Shown: piece by piece, positions 9,417 to 18,162 of the stretch
Layout of the letters: the number at the start of each line of letters is the position of its first letter
How positions within the stretch are numbered: position 1 is the first letter of the stretch
Origin: Methanospirillum purgamenti
Lineage (GTDB): Archaea > Halobacteriota > Methanomicrobia > Methanomicrobiales > Methanospirillaceae
Reading direction: 5' to 3' (one strand)
Assembly: GCF_018502485.1 (NCBI RefSeq)
Contig: NZ_CP075546.1
Length of the DNA: 64,000 nucleotides
Position numbers and translations under genes: made by a program
Notes under the pieces: model-generated
The model's input: the letters and a program-made list of their open reading frames with translations, nothing else
What the model was told of the DNA's origin: nothing
Database searches by the model: none

Positions 9417-10060
9417 GACTGGTCTCCATATCGGTTTGTCAGGAATCGTTCACAAAGTCCGGCACATGCATCCATAAAAACTGCCAATAGTCCAATCCAT
9501 AAACCAGTAACCAAAATTAGCGTAATATTATTCCGGGTTATCCCGGCCTGTAAAGCTGCACCAAGTCCCCTGGCTCCAATTATACCCCCTAGCGTTACTA
9601 TACCCATACTGTATACAACCGCTGTCCGAACACCTCCGGCAATAAGAGGGAGACTGAGTGGAAGCCGGATATGTCGTAAAATCTCAATACTCGTCATTCC
9701 AAGTGAGATTCCCACCTCGAGGAGTTCAGGCCTTATGATGGTAAGACCTGTCATCGTATTGCGGACAATGGGGAGGAGAGAGTAAAGCACTGCTGCTGCA
9801 ATGGTTGGCGTTGCACCAATACCGGTGAGAGGTATCAAAAGTAGCAGAAGGGCGATGTCAGGGATCATCTCTATGATATTGAGTATCTGGATGATAATCG
9901 AAAACCGGGGGGATAGGGCAGCAATGATACCAAGAGGCAGTCCGATTACTAGAATAAGGATAAGAGCAGTTCCAAAGAGACTGAGATGAATGAGAGTAAG
10001 ACCAGTAAGATTGAACTGAGTCCAGACAGAACTGACCATAGAAAACATGTTTTGTGTCAT
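9413..10060 (-). CDS. OpuC-type osmoprotectant ABC permease
   Basis: 215 residues and about five or six membrane helices, paralogous to the following permease. The cytoplasmic loop 'RPELLEVGISLGMTSIEILR' matches the ATPase-docking loop of OpuC/ProW permeases, and 'YSLLPIVRNTMTGL' is the conserved segment before it. It pairs with the 8820-9416 protein to form the membrane channel. It overlaps the ATPase gene upstream by four bases (ATGA), a sign of coupled translation. Confidence 0.88.
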   Translation of the reverse strand: MTQNMFSMVSSVWTQFNLTGLTLIHLSLFGTALILILVIGLPLGIIAALSPRFSIIIQILNIIEMIPDIALLLLLIPLTGIGATPTIAAAVLYSLLPIVRNTMTGLTIIRPELLEVGISLGMTSIEILRHIRLPLSLPLIAGGVRTAVVYSMGIVTLGGIIGARGLGAALQAGITRNNITLILVTGLWIGLLAVFMDACAGLCERFLTNRYGDQS

Positions 10061-11190
10061 TCAGGTGAACCAAAAAGGAACTGCAGGATATCATCCAGGA
10101 GAATTATCCTGATTTGAGAATCACTCATTTCCTGTGAGTTCACCGAAGTATGCATGACTGCAACGTGTGACCTGGCTTTCGTGCATGCCGTAACGACATC
10201 CTGAACCGTTGCATCCTCATCTACCATTGAAACCGGGGAAAGAGTATGCATTGATCCAGGAGTGGATGCATGATAAATACCCTCTTCACTTTTGTACAGG
10301 ATAACCTTCGTTCCATAATCAGACTGGTTTATTTGTGAGTATTCTGCCAGGGGGAACAGGATGAATGATCCAGAGCGGAGTGCAAAAGAGATTACAGGAA
10401 GGCTGGTGCTATACGAGAGATGGTCATCTCCAATAAAATAAGAAAGAACCGGATCAGAACGGGCAGATCCGATGAGATCCTGTGGTGTTCCCACCGTATG
10501 GAGGCGTCCCTCATGGAAGAGGGCTATTCGATCACCGAGAAGAAATGCCTCATGGATATCATGAGTAACAAAAATAATGGTAATTCCAAGATTTTTTTTA
10601 ATTTCAAGAAACTCTTTTTGTAGTTTTCGTCTCAGGAGCGGGTCAAGTGCTCCGAATGGCTCATCCATGAGAAGGAGTGGTGGGTTTGTAGCAAGTGCCC
10701 GTGCCAGGCCGACCCGCTGTTGTTCACCCCCGGAGAGTTCTGCAGGCTTTCTGTTCTGAAACATTTCAGGATCCAACCTGACCAGGGAGAGCAGATTTTT
10801 AACCTTCTGTGATATCTCATCCTCTTGTGCTCCAGAAATACGTAAAGGCAGTCCGATATTAGCGGATACCGACAGATGAGGGAGAAGACCAATTTGTTGT
10901 ATTACATATCCGATTGACCGGCGCAATGAGAGGGGATGAAGAGAAGAAACCGGAATATCATTGATGTATATAACACCATTATCTGGTTCGATGAGCCGGT
11001 TTATCATTCGGATAGTTGTTGTTTTTCCTGACCCACTCCCTCCCATAAGAACAAGAAGTTCTCCGCCCTGGATAGTAAGTGAGATATCCTGGACAGCTGG
11101 GACTCCATTATAGGATTTACTCACAGAATCGAGTTTTATAGTGGTGATGTATTCCCAGGGAACTGACGACTTTTCTGGTCTTTGCAACAT
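10057..11190 (-). CDS. OpuC-type osmoprotectant ABC ATPase with CBS segment
   Basis: 377 residues. The ABC domain has Walker A 'GGSGSGKTTTIRM', signature 'LSGGEQQRVGLARAL', Walker B 'LLLMDEPFGALD' and the switch His in 'FVTHDIHEA'. After about residue 250 comes a regulatory region ending in a CBS-like repeat ('TVQDVVTACTKARSHVAVMH', 'ILLDDILQFL'). In OpuA/OpuC ATPases the CBS part senses ionic strength, although here only one repeat is clear. It is the energy-coupling subunit for the two downstream permeases and follows the binding-protein gene by six bases. Confidence 0.92.
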   Translation of the reverse strand: MLQRPEKSSVPWEYITTIKLDSVSKSYNGVPAVQDISLTIQGGELLVLMGGSGSGKTTTIRMINRLIEPDNGVIYINDIPVSSLHPLSLRRSIGYVIQQIGLLPHLSVSANIGLPLRISGAQEDEISQKVKNLLSLVRLDPEMFQNRKPAELSGGEQQRVGLARALATNPPLLLMDEPFGALDPLLRRKLQKEFLEIKKNLGITIIFVTHDIHEAFLLGDRIALFHEGRLHTVGTPQDLIGSARSDPVLSYFIGDDHLSYSTSLPVISFALRSGSFILFPLAEYSQINQSDYGTKVILYKSEEGIYHASTPGSMHTLSPVSMVDEDATVQDVVTACTKARSHVAVMHTSVNSQEMSDSQIRIILLDDILQFLFGSPE

Positions 11191-11196
11191 AAAAAA

Positions 11197-12096
11197 TCAG
11201 AGTAGTCCCTGACTTATCAGGAATTCCTCTGCTATCGCTCCGGCGTCCATTTTATCCACATCAAATTTGCGGTTTAGTGAACGCATTGTTTCAGTATCAA
11301 TCAGTCCCATAACCTGCTCAAGTGTGGACATAAAGACAGGGTCAGTACCTCGTCCAGATGTAACAAGCAGAATACTGTCATATGGGGCAAGGGCAGCCTT
11401 ATCATCTGAAAGTGTCGTAAGATTGAAGAGATCTATTCGTGCATCAGTAGAACTTGCCGGAATGATATCAACCTGCCCCATATCAACCGCCTGATACAGA
11501 AGAGTGGGTTCCATTGGCACGACATCCTGAAAAGAGTATCCATAGACTTTTTCAAGATTAGGAAGCCCATAGAGTTCATCCAGATGGAAAACAAGATCAG
11601 AACCTAACACCATCTCTGATGTGTAAGGTGCCAGATCACTTATTGTTCCTACCGCATGTTCAGATGCAAATTCTTCAGATACTGCCATCTGGTAATCATT
11701 TCGAAATCCGACTTTTCCACCCCATACAACATCGTCTTCGGTTACCATCTTTTTCACAGCAGTGGTCACCATATCAGGATCAAGACTTTCAAATGCTGGC
11801 GCTTCTTCAAAATATGTCGGAATTGCACTGGTATAGTCAACATACAGATCTATCTGTCCGTTTTTAACTCCCTGATATAGCATGACATTATTCAAACCTG
11901 AGTTTATCTCATACGTATACCCGTTTTTTTCCAGGAGCTTACCAAACATTTCTGCAAGGATATACTGCTCATTAAAGGGCATTGCTCCGATAACAACGGT
12001 TTTTTCTGAGGGAGAACTCGTCTGTCCCATGACCGGAATTATGCACCCGTTCAGAAAAAGGATAGCCAAAATCCCCAATACCATCTTTCGTATCAT
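11197..12096 (-). CDS. Osmoprotectant-binding protein (OpuCC/ProX family)
   Basis: 299 residues. The N-terminus has a hydrophobic signal and a possible lipobox 'FLNGC'. The mature part is a class F binding fold of the OpuAC family: 'VVIGAMPFNEQYILAEMFGK' at the start, 'GQIDLYVDYTSAIPTYF' with the typical D-x-Y-x-(D/E)-Y-T segment, and 'AVDMGQVDIIPASSTDARI' near the end. It would capture betaine-like osmolytes outside the membrane and deliver them to the importer encoded downstream. It is the first gene of the four-gene operon. The start at 12096 has no clear ribosome site; ATG at 12084 is the alternative. Confidence 0.9.
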   Translation of the reverse strand: MIRKMVLGILAILFLNGCIIPVMGQTSSPSEKTVVIGAMPFNEQYILAEMFGKLLEKNGYTYEINSGLNNVMLYQGVKNGQIDLYVDYTSAIPTYFEEAPAFESLDPDMVTTAVKKMVTEDDVVWGGKVGFRNDYQMAVSEEFASEHAVGTISDLAPYTSEMVLGSDLVFHLDELYGLPNLEKVYGYSFQDVVPMEPTLLYQAVDMGQVDIIPASSTDARIDLFNLTTLSDDKAALAPYDSILLVTSGRGTDPVFMSTLEQVMGLIDTETMRSLNRKFDVDKMDAGAIAEEFLISQGLL

Positions 12097-12184
12097 CGTA
12101 AAAGGGGAATATGATGAAGAATAAGATTAACCTTTTGATGAAGGAAAATTATCCAGATGAAGATAAATCTAAAAATTACAGGTA

Positions 12185-13225
12185 TTAATCAATAAACCGG
12201 TATGCCCCATTGGGAACAAATATTTCAAACCGTGCTCCCTGACCAAACTGACCGGACTCTCTCATTGAGAGACCAGTAATTGCCAGGATCTCCCGACTTA
12301 AAAAGAGACCCATACCAGTATTTTTTCCATATCCCCGCTCGAAAATTTTTTCTTTTTCATCAATGGGAATTCCATTTCCATTATCTTCATATACCAGGAT
12401 AAGCGAATCCCCCTCCTCATAAGAAGATAGTGTAATACTCGTGACCTTCTCTCCGTGACGGATTGAATTATCTATCAGATTTGGAAAAATGAGCGGAAAG
12501 AGAGGATCTGCAAATATCTCAAGGGAGGATACTGACTCTGAAATTATTATCGAATGATTCGGATAGGAAGGTGTTAGCTCATGAAAGTATCCTTTTATAT
12601 TGTACCAGATCGGTTCTTTCACCCCGATATCCTCGTAATTTCTCGTAAACTCAATCTGTTTCTGAATGGTGTTAATGATTCTTTGTTCTTTGTGAATTAT
12701 CTCAAGATGTGCAGGATCATGTGTTAATTCTTCAGATAAATCCATATATCCAAGGAGCGGGGTTAACTGATTGAGAATATCGTGACGAGTAATACTTGAA
12801 AGCAGGTTGAGTTTTTTATTAGCAGTCTTAAATGCTTCTTTTGTCCTCTCAAGCTCTCCGTTCTGTATTGCCACTTCATCTCTGAAATGAGTCATACATG
12901 CAACAATGGATCCGGCAATATACGCAATCATACAAAGCATGACTGCACGGAAAACTGGTTCATAGGCACGATGCCCTGAATTAAAATAATACACCACAAT
13001 ATGGAGAAGACCAAAAAACAGGGCAAGATAAACGGCATCACGCTTGTACCAGATCGCTGCAAGGAGTATGAGCAGATAAAAAATATGCGTATAAACGTAT
13101 GGAATTTTGAGTGAATAATGGACGACATATTCAAGAAGAACACCGATTAAAATAAAGATCAGTAGTGATAGGACTTTAGATTGAACAATAAAGACCTGAC
13201 AAAAGTCATCCGGTTTAATTGGCAT
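12185..13225 (-). CDS. Membrane histidine kinase without receiver
   Basis: 346 residues. Residues 15-110 hold about four membrane helices with almost no extracytoplasmic loop, so the signal may be sensed in the membrane. A short coiled coil leads to the phosphoacceptor region 'SITRHDILNQLTPL' with His at about residue 148. The ATPase domain has the N box 'NLIDNSIRHG', 'VYEDNGNGIPIDEKEKIFE' and 'GMGLFLSREIL'. The kinase core is very like that of the larger kinase at 58567-60495. No response regulator is adjacent. Confidence 0.9.
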   Translation of the reverse strand: MPIKPDDFCQVFIVQSKVLSLLIFILIGVLLEYVVHYSLKIPYVYTHIFYLLILLAAIWYKRDAVYLALFFGLLHIVVYYFNSGHRAYEPVFRAVMLCMIAYIAGSIVACMTHFRDEVAIQNGELERTKEAFKTANKKLNLLSSITRHDILNQLTPLLGYMDLSEELTHDPAHLEIIHKEQRIINTIQKQIEFTRNYEDIGVKEPIWYNIKGYFHELTPSYPNHSIIISESVSSLEIFADPLFPLIFPNLIDNSIRHGEKVTSITLSSYEEGDSLILVYEDNGNGIPIDEKEKIFERGYGKNTGMGLFLSREILAITGLSMRESGQFGQGARFEIFVPNGAYRFID

Positions 13226-13274
13226 CCCTTAGTATATACTTACGAACCTGATGGTACTCAATAGTATCGCTCCA

Positions 13275-13937
13275 TCACTTTGTGATATCCCGGATCATCA
13301 GGGAAATCTCCCCATCCATACCTGAAAAAACTGATGATCCGTTTGGTTTGAATGAGTCATAGGGTATTGTTCCAGCCATGTGAAATCCACATGATCCAAA
13401 CGCCTGGGTTGAAGCATCACTCGTACAGTCCGCAATTACATATGAATATCCTAAACCTGCACCATGAGTCATGATTTTTTCAATGCATGCCCGTGCAATT
13501 CCGCATCTCCGGTACCGCCTGTCAGTTCCTATCTGAAATACATGCAATACAGAACCTTTCCTAATTTCAGAGAGGGTTAAAAATCTCCTCTCAAGCTCAT
13601 CAATTAACAAAACAGTATCCTGAAAAGATGATAAAAACCGCACCATCTCTTCACCTTCATTCCTGATATCATCTGTCAAATCCAGACAGAAAATAAATCC
13701 TATAACCTCACCAGTCCTGGTATCAAGGCTTATAAAACTCAAATTTTTAGAGATTAATGATCTCACATAATACTCAGCATAGGGAAGAAATTGTGTGGGA
13801 TTTGGGGCATGGCGATGGGTGGTCGGTTCATCAGAGATAAAAACATGAGAGTAGAGTCTTGCAGCCTCCCGGTACGTGTCATGTGAAAGAGGTTGCATAT
13901 GAATGTGTTCCGAAGAAAAGGGCAATATAGTCGTCAT
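13275..13937 (-). CDS. GNAT-family N-acetyltransferase
   Basis: 220 residues. The acetyl-CoA-binding motif is 'FQIGTDRRYRRCGIARACIE', the R/Q-x-x-G-x-G/A loop preceded by a beta strand. It is followed by 'SYVIADCTSDASTQAFGSCG', the usual last part of a GNAT fold where residues approach the substrate. The first 60 residues ('YREAARLYSHVFISDEPTTH') resemble the start of acetyltransferases acting on amines or polyamines. The acceptor is unknown. It stands alone between the histidine kinase and the divergent CODH-like operon. Confidence 0.82.
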   Translation of the reverse strand: MTTILPFSSEHIHMQPLSHDTYREAARLYSHVFISDEPTTHRHAPNPTQFLPYAEYYVRSLISKNLSFISLDTRTGEVIGFIFCLDLTDDIRNEGEEMVRFLSSFQDTVLLIDELERRFLTLSEIRKGSVLHVFQIGTDRRYRRCGIARACIEKIMTHGAGLGYSYVIADCTSDASTQAFGSCGFHMAGTIPYDSFKPNGSSVFSGMDGEISLMIRDITK

Positions 13938-14148
13938 AGAATCATTTTATATTCATCTGATTCTGAATATTTTATGTCCATCGATGAGATAATTCCCGAA
14001 CCAGTCTGTTTTTACGTGTTCATTTAAGGATCATGAATGCGTTTACACCCGATATTCAATCAATCTGATTTGTCAACACTAATTATAGCATATTCTGACA
14101 CCAGAACTCATCATCAGATCATCGTTACTTTTTGGATACCCTCATCTC

Positions 14149-14156
14149 TTTATATT
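14149..14156 (+). promoter_or_regulatory. TATA box of the CODH-like operon
   Basis: TTTATATT lies 33 bases upstream of the GTP-independent start choice at 14189. It predicts transcription starting near 14175-14180, just before the strong ribosome site GGAGGAGA. It supports the ATG at 14189 over an in-frame ATG at 14132, which would lie upstream of the TATA box. Confidence 0.55.
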
Positions 14157-14188
14157 CAGGCGATGAGATCACTCTCCGGAGGAGAACA

Positions 14189-16090
14189 ATGGAGGACAAC
14201 CGCATTTCCTACCACACCTCAGTGAAAACCGCCTACAAGCGGATCAAGGAAGATGGACTTACGAACATCTGGGACCGGTTTGAGGCACAAGGTCTGGGCG
14301 ACCCTGATAAGCGATGTGCCTTCTGCATGGGGGGAGTCAGATGTGACTTCTGCTCAAATGGTCCCTGCAGAGCTGATGCATCAAAAGATAAACGGGGTGT
14401 CTGCGGTATTACCGCCGATGGGATGGCAATGCGGATGATGCTCCTTCGAAATGTCATGGGGGCATCGACCTACCAGTATCATGCAGCAGCAACGATCAGG
14501 ACGCTTCGTAAAACGGCTGAAGGAAAGACGCCATATTCTATCAAAGAACCTGGAAAAATGAAAGGGTTTGCAGAACGTCTGAGGGTGGATACTTCAGGAT
14601 CAGAACAGGACCTTGTATTCAGGTTATGTGATTTTCTTGAAAAACAATGGCATCTTCCCGGATATGAAGAATCTGCGATCGTAAAAGCACTGGCTCCGGA
14701 AGAGAGACAAAAAGTCTGGAAATCATTGGATATCTTCCCCGGAGGGATATATTCAGAGATGATGATGGCGACCTCGTCATCGCTTACCAATGTAGACGGA
14801 TATTATGTCAGTCTTGCGAAAAAAGCGATGAGAATGTCAATCGCCATGGCATATCAGACCCAGATAGTCCTCGAATACCTTCAGGATGTACTATTCGGAA
14901 TTCCCAGGCCACATGTGTTCCGGACCGATCTTGGGGTGCTGGATCCTGATTATGTGAATATCCTGCCAAATGGTCATGAACCCTTTATGGGATTTGCCCT
15001 TATTGAAATTGCACGAAAACCAGAATGGCAGGAGAAAGCACGAAAAGCAGGTGCAAAAGGAATTCACATCATTGCAAACATTGAAACCGGACAGGAGATG
15101 ATCCAGCGGTGGGAGATGGATGATGTCTTTTATGGGTATACCGGTAACTGGATCATGCAGGAAGCTGTATTTGCAACCGGTGCGGTCGATGTCTTTGTAG
15201 CAGATATGAACTGCTCCATGCCGATTGATCCAATTTATGCACAAAAATACCAGTTTAAACTACTTCCGGTGAGTGATCTGGTTGCCTTCGAAGGGATTGA
15301 TGAGCGGCTGAATTATATCCCTGAGGATGTAAAAATTCAGGCAGAAAAAATCCTTGATATGGGAATTGAAAACTTCCCAAAACGGAAGAGCCAGGTAAAA
15401 CCATTAACCGGTCTGCCAGTTCAGGAGGCAATTGTCGGCTTTTCTCCGGAGAGTATTCTCGCAGCTCTTGGTGGAACACTCGATCCCCTGCTTGATGCAA
15501 TTAAAAACGGCTCCATTAAGGGGATCGCCGGACTTGTGAGCTGTACATCTCTTCGTGATAACGGACAGGACGTTCACAGCGTTGCAATCGCAAAAGAACT
15601 TATCAAACGGGACATCCTAATCCTCGCTATGGGATGTGGCAGTGCTGCTATGGAGGTCTCTGGTCTATGTGATCCAAAAGCAGCAGAACTCGCAGGTCCA
15701 GGTCTGAAAGCAGTATGTCAGGCACTGAAAGTTCCCCCGGTCCTGGCATTTGGAACCTGTACAGATACCGGTAGATGTGCAGACCTGGTTGCAGCAGTAT
15801 CTGCAGCACTTGGTGGTGTTCCGATTCCTGATCTGCCTGTAGTCGCAGCGGCTCCTGAATATATGGAACAAAAGGCTACCATTGATGCCATATTTGCCCT
15901 GGCATTTGGTCTGTATACGTATGTAAATCCAGTGCCATTTGTTACCGGAGCACCATCACTGGTAAAATTACTGACTGAGGATCTCCCCGGAGTGACCGGA
16001 GGGATTCTCCATGTGGAGCAGGATGCAGTACAGGCAGCAGATGCCATGCTTGCTCATATTATGACAAACCGAAAAAAACTTGGAATATAA
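14189..16090 (+). CDS. CODH-scaffold hybrid-cluster protein (CooS-V-like)
   Basis: 633 residues, the usual size of an anaerobic CODH catalytic subunit, colinear with CooS over its whole length. N-terminal clusters are intact: Cys43 and Cys46 form a CxxC D-cluster motif, and Cys52, Cys55, Cys60 and Cys72 the B cluster. For the active site I see His263, Cys342, Cys452, Cys483 and Cys524, plus the catalytic-type Lys562. The position of the remaining C-cluster Cys (Cys295 of Carboxydothermus CooS-II, in 'ICCTGNE') reads 'NIETGQE' here, that is Glu299. His/Glu/four-Cys is the ligand set of hybrid-cluster protein and of the deviant CooS-V, which holds an Fe/S/O cluster and does not oxidise CO. Most His residues of the proton path are also missing ('GASTYQYHAAATIR'). 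No cooC or cooF is adjacent. It probably reacts with another small molecule. The ATG follows GGAGGAGAACA. Confidence 0.88.
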   Translation: MEDNRISYHTSVKTAYKRIKEDGLTNIWDRFEAQGLGDPDKRCAFCMGGVRCDFCSNGPCRADASKDKRGVCGITADGMAMRMMLLRNVMGASTYQYHAAATIRTLRKTAEGKTPYSIKEPGKMKGFAERLRVDTSGSEQDLVFRLCDFLEKQWHLPGYEESAIVKALAPEERQKVWKSLDIFPGGIYSEMMMATSSSLTNVDGYYVSLAKKAMRMSIAMAYQTQIVLEYLQDVLFGIPRPHVFRTDLGVLDPDYVNILPNGHEPFMGFALIEIARKPEWQEKARKAGAKGIHIIANIETGQEMIQRWEMDDVFYGYTGNWIMQEAVFATGAVDVFVADMNCSMPIDPIYAQKYQFKLLPVSDLVAFEGIDERLNYIPEDVKIQAEKILDMGIENFPKRKSQVKPLTGLPVQEAIVGFSPESILAALGGTLDPLLDAIKNGSIKGIAGLVSCTSLRDNGQDVHSVAIAKELIKRDILILAMGCGSAAMEVSGLCDPKAAELAGPGLKAVCQALKVPPVLAFGTCTDTGRCADLVAAVSAALGGVPIPDLPVVAAAPEYMEQKATIDAIFALAFGLYTYVNPVPFVTGAPSLVKLLTEDLPGVTGGILHVEQDAVQAADAMLAHIMTNRKKLGI

Positions 16091-16106
16091 CGTTGGAGTG
16101 AAGTAA

Positions 16107-16454
16107 GTGGCAGAAAAAAACAGAGAAGAATTACTTGGAAAAGTATTGAATCTGAAAGACCTGATTGCGTACCAGGACGGAACCATAGCAAGCCGGATGA
16201 TAATTAATCAAAAGACAGGATCAATCACCCTTTTTTCGTTTGATGAAGATGAAGGGCTTTCAGAGCATACTGCACCGTTTGATGCCGTGGTAACAATCCT
16301 TGATGGCGAGTGTGAAGTCTGGATTGATGGTGTTACTTCACCAATGAAAGAAGGTGAGACGATAATTTTTCCAGCAAATGTCCCTCATGCTCTGAGTGCG
16401 ACTACCCGGTTTAAGATGATGCTTACGATGATTCGGGAGAAGGCAGATGAGTGA
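16107..16454 (+). CDS. Cupin-fold protein
   Basis: 115 residues starting at GTG after GGAGTGA, 16 bases behind the CODH-like gene. It is a single small beta-barrel: motif 1 region 'GLSEHTAPFDAVVTILDGEC' and motif 2 region 'IIFPANVPHALSATTRFKM'. Only one metal-type His is clear in each motif, and the first motif has H-x(5)-D instead of the full HxHxnE, so metal binding is uncertain. Similar small cupins often bind metals or small ligands. Operon position suggests a role with the hybrid-cluster-type enzyme. The last eight bases overlap the next gene. Confidence 0.82.
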   Translation: MAEKNREELLGKVLNLKDLIAYQDGTIASRMIINQKTGSITLFSFDEDEGLSEHTAPFDAVVTILDGECEVWIDGVTSPMKEGETIIFPANVPHALSATTRFKMMLTMIREKADE

Positions 16455-16713
16455 TGACAAAGATGGTGTGTATTGTAAAGTCTGTGGGGGAATAGTTCCA
16501 GAATCTATACAGATCAAGCAAATCCTGGTAGATGGAAAAGCCACCGGGATTAATCAACTTGATTTTATCATTGCTGAAGTGAAAAAACTAGGGTTCCTGA
16601 GCAATGCAGAAATTAAATCCGAACTGTTAAAACGAGCAAAGGTTCTCAACTATATCCCAACAAAAAAAGAAGAAGCGTATGCTCAGGGGTTACTGGAAGC
16701 CTATTTGAGATGA
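16447..16713 (+). CDS. Uncharacterised small CxxC protein
   Basis: 88 residues. Near the N-terminus is 'YCKVCGGIVPES', a single CxxC that could bind metal as a dimer or act in redox. The rest is helical with 'ILVDGKATGINQLDFIIAEV' and ends 'LNYIPTKKEEAYAQGLLEAY'. The pattern (DG-x-x-x-GI-x-x-LD, NYIP, final LL-x-x-Y) is one I associate with short proteins of anaerobes, but I cannot name a function. It overlaps the cupin gene by eight bases and ends the operon, so the three proteins are probably made together. Confidence 0.75.
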   Translation: MSDDKDGVYCKVCGGIVPESIQIKQILVDGKATGINQLDFIIAEVKKLGFLSNAEIKSELLKRAKVLNYIPTKKEEAYAQGLLEAYLR

Positions 16714-16825
16714 AAAGGTACGGTATTTATCAGATAGATCAGACATTGTGATTTTCGTTCATCTCATGGATATGTGCGGGTGGATTAGTTCTGCTGGTAA
16801 TGGAAAGCCAGACCCCTGCATACCA

Positions 16826-16857
16826 TATTCCGGATAAACATTACTCTATCCGGAATA
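16826..16857. terminator. Perfect 11-bp inverted repeat after the CODH-like operon
   Basis: TATTCCGGATA and TATCCGGAATA are separated by a 10-base loop. The hairpin lies between the convergent ends of the CODH-like operon (16713) and the ABC permease gene (16978). A T-run does not follow immediately on either side, so this may be a processing or stabilising hairpin and not a classical terminator. A weaker GTACC/GGTAC repeat follows at about 16875-16892. Confidence 0.45.
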
Positions 16858-16977
16858 CGCTGGATGTATACGTATGTGTACCTAAAACCGGTACATCTTC
16901 ATGATATTTCAAATCAGATATATCAAAAAAGGGGATGACCGTGGTAGGATCCTACAACTATCCGGTTGGTACTATTT

Positions 16978-18159
16978 TTATTCTGCACGGAGAGCTTCTA
17001 TCGGATCCATCTGGGCACCCCGCCATGCCGGATATAAACCGGATAGGATACAGATTATCAGGCCGACACCCATGGCATATGGAAGATGGATGAGACTGTC
17101 ATAGGTAAAGAAATGTTTCGTATTTCCAACCATTATCAGGATAAAAAAATACCCCATGATAATACTTAGGATCATACCCAGGATTGCCCCAAGAAGCCCA
17201 ATCAGGGTTGCCTCATATACAAACATACGAAGAATTTCTTTCTTTTGAGTCCCAATACTCCGCAGAACACCAATCTCCCTGATACGCTCAGTGACCGACA
17301 TCATCATAATATTAAATATTGAGACTGCAGCGACTAGTAAAGAGATACTTGCAATCAGTGTTGCAAAACTGGTGATCGTGCTGACCGAGGAGGAGATCAT
17401 GGATACCATCCTGCTGGAGTCCTGAACACGTACGGTCTCCTCTCTCCGGTTCATCTGCGATTCGATCTCATTGGAAACCATCGTAGCATCATTGATATCA
17501 TTGAGAACGATATTGACCTGGTTATACTCATCCTTCGCCCCATAGAGTGACTCATACATATTTTTTGTCATAATAACGGCATTATCTGTACTTAAATCCA
17601 TAGACATCCCCCTGGATTCGATAATGCCGGATACCTTAACACCAGAATTTGATATTGAAAACCGGCTCCCAACTTTAAACTCATTATCCTCTGCAAATCC
17701 TGAACCGATAAGGACCGAGTTATCACTACTTGGATACCCTCCTGCAGAGAGGTTATCCAGAATAGTTTTCATGGTACTTCCTTCCAGACCATAGATTTGA
17801 GTATTCCATTCATCCTTTCCTTTCTTTACCTTACCCCGGATGGAATGAACGCCATATACATACCCATATTTACTGGCAATCTTCACTATCGACTTATATT
17901 CATTCTTTGTAAGGTTGTCTGATCCAGACGATGCACCAGGTGGTCCGCCTCCTCCGCCTTTTCCGGAATATGGACTGACCGAGAGTTTATCTGCCATTTC
18001 AGACAGAGAGTCGGTAACAGATGCAGTCATGTTTGTTCCGAGCATACCCATGCAGGCAATCGATATAATCCCGATAGTTATTCCCACTGCTGCTAAAATC
18101 GACCGAAGGAGGTTGATTTTTACATTACGGACAGCCATTGCAAAAATAATGTCCTTCAT
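16978..18159 (-). CDS. MacB/FtsX-type ABC permease
   Basis: 393 residues. One membrane helix near residues 14-36 is followed by a large extracytoplasmic MacB-like domain (about 40-265) and three C-terminal helices with the FtsX motif 'MMMSVTERIREIGVLRSIGT'. Such permeases work as mechanotransmitters moving lipids, peptides or surface proteins instead of making a solute channel. A low-complexity Gly/Pro/Ser stretch ('GKGGGGGPPGASSGS') lies near residues 68-82. The ATPase gene ends four bases upstream, and the COG1361 protein precedes that. Confidence 0.9.
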   Translation of the reverse strand: MKDIIFAMAVRNVKINLLRSILAAVGITIGIISIACMGMLGTNMTASVTDSLSEMADKLSVSPYSGKGGGGGPPGASSGSDNLTKNEYKSIVKIASKYGYVYGVHSIRGKVKKGKDEWNTQIYGLEGSTMKTILDNLSAGGYPSSDNSVLIGSGFAEDNEFKVGSRFSISNSGVKVSGIIESRGMSMDLSTDNAVIMTKNMYESLYGAKDEYNQVNIVLNDINDATMVSNEIESQMNRREETVRVQDSSRMVSMISSSVSTITSFATLIASISLLVAAVSIFNIMMMSVTERIREIGVLRSIGTQKKEILRMFVYEATLIGLLGAILGMILSIIMGYFFILIMVGNTKHFFTYDSLIHLPYAMGVGLIICILSGLYPAWRGAQMDPIEALRAE

Positions 18160-18162
18160 GAG

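Noticed and set aside
14189..16090. Simple annotation as a functional Ni-Fe carbon monoxide dehydrogenase
   Set aside because: One C-cluster Cys is replaced by Glu299 and the proton-path His residues are mostly missing. I retained the CODH scaffold but not the activity.
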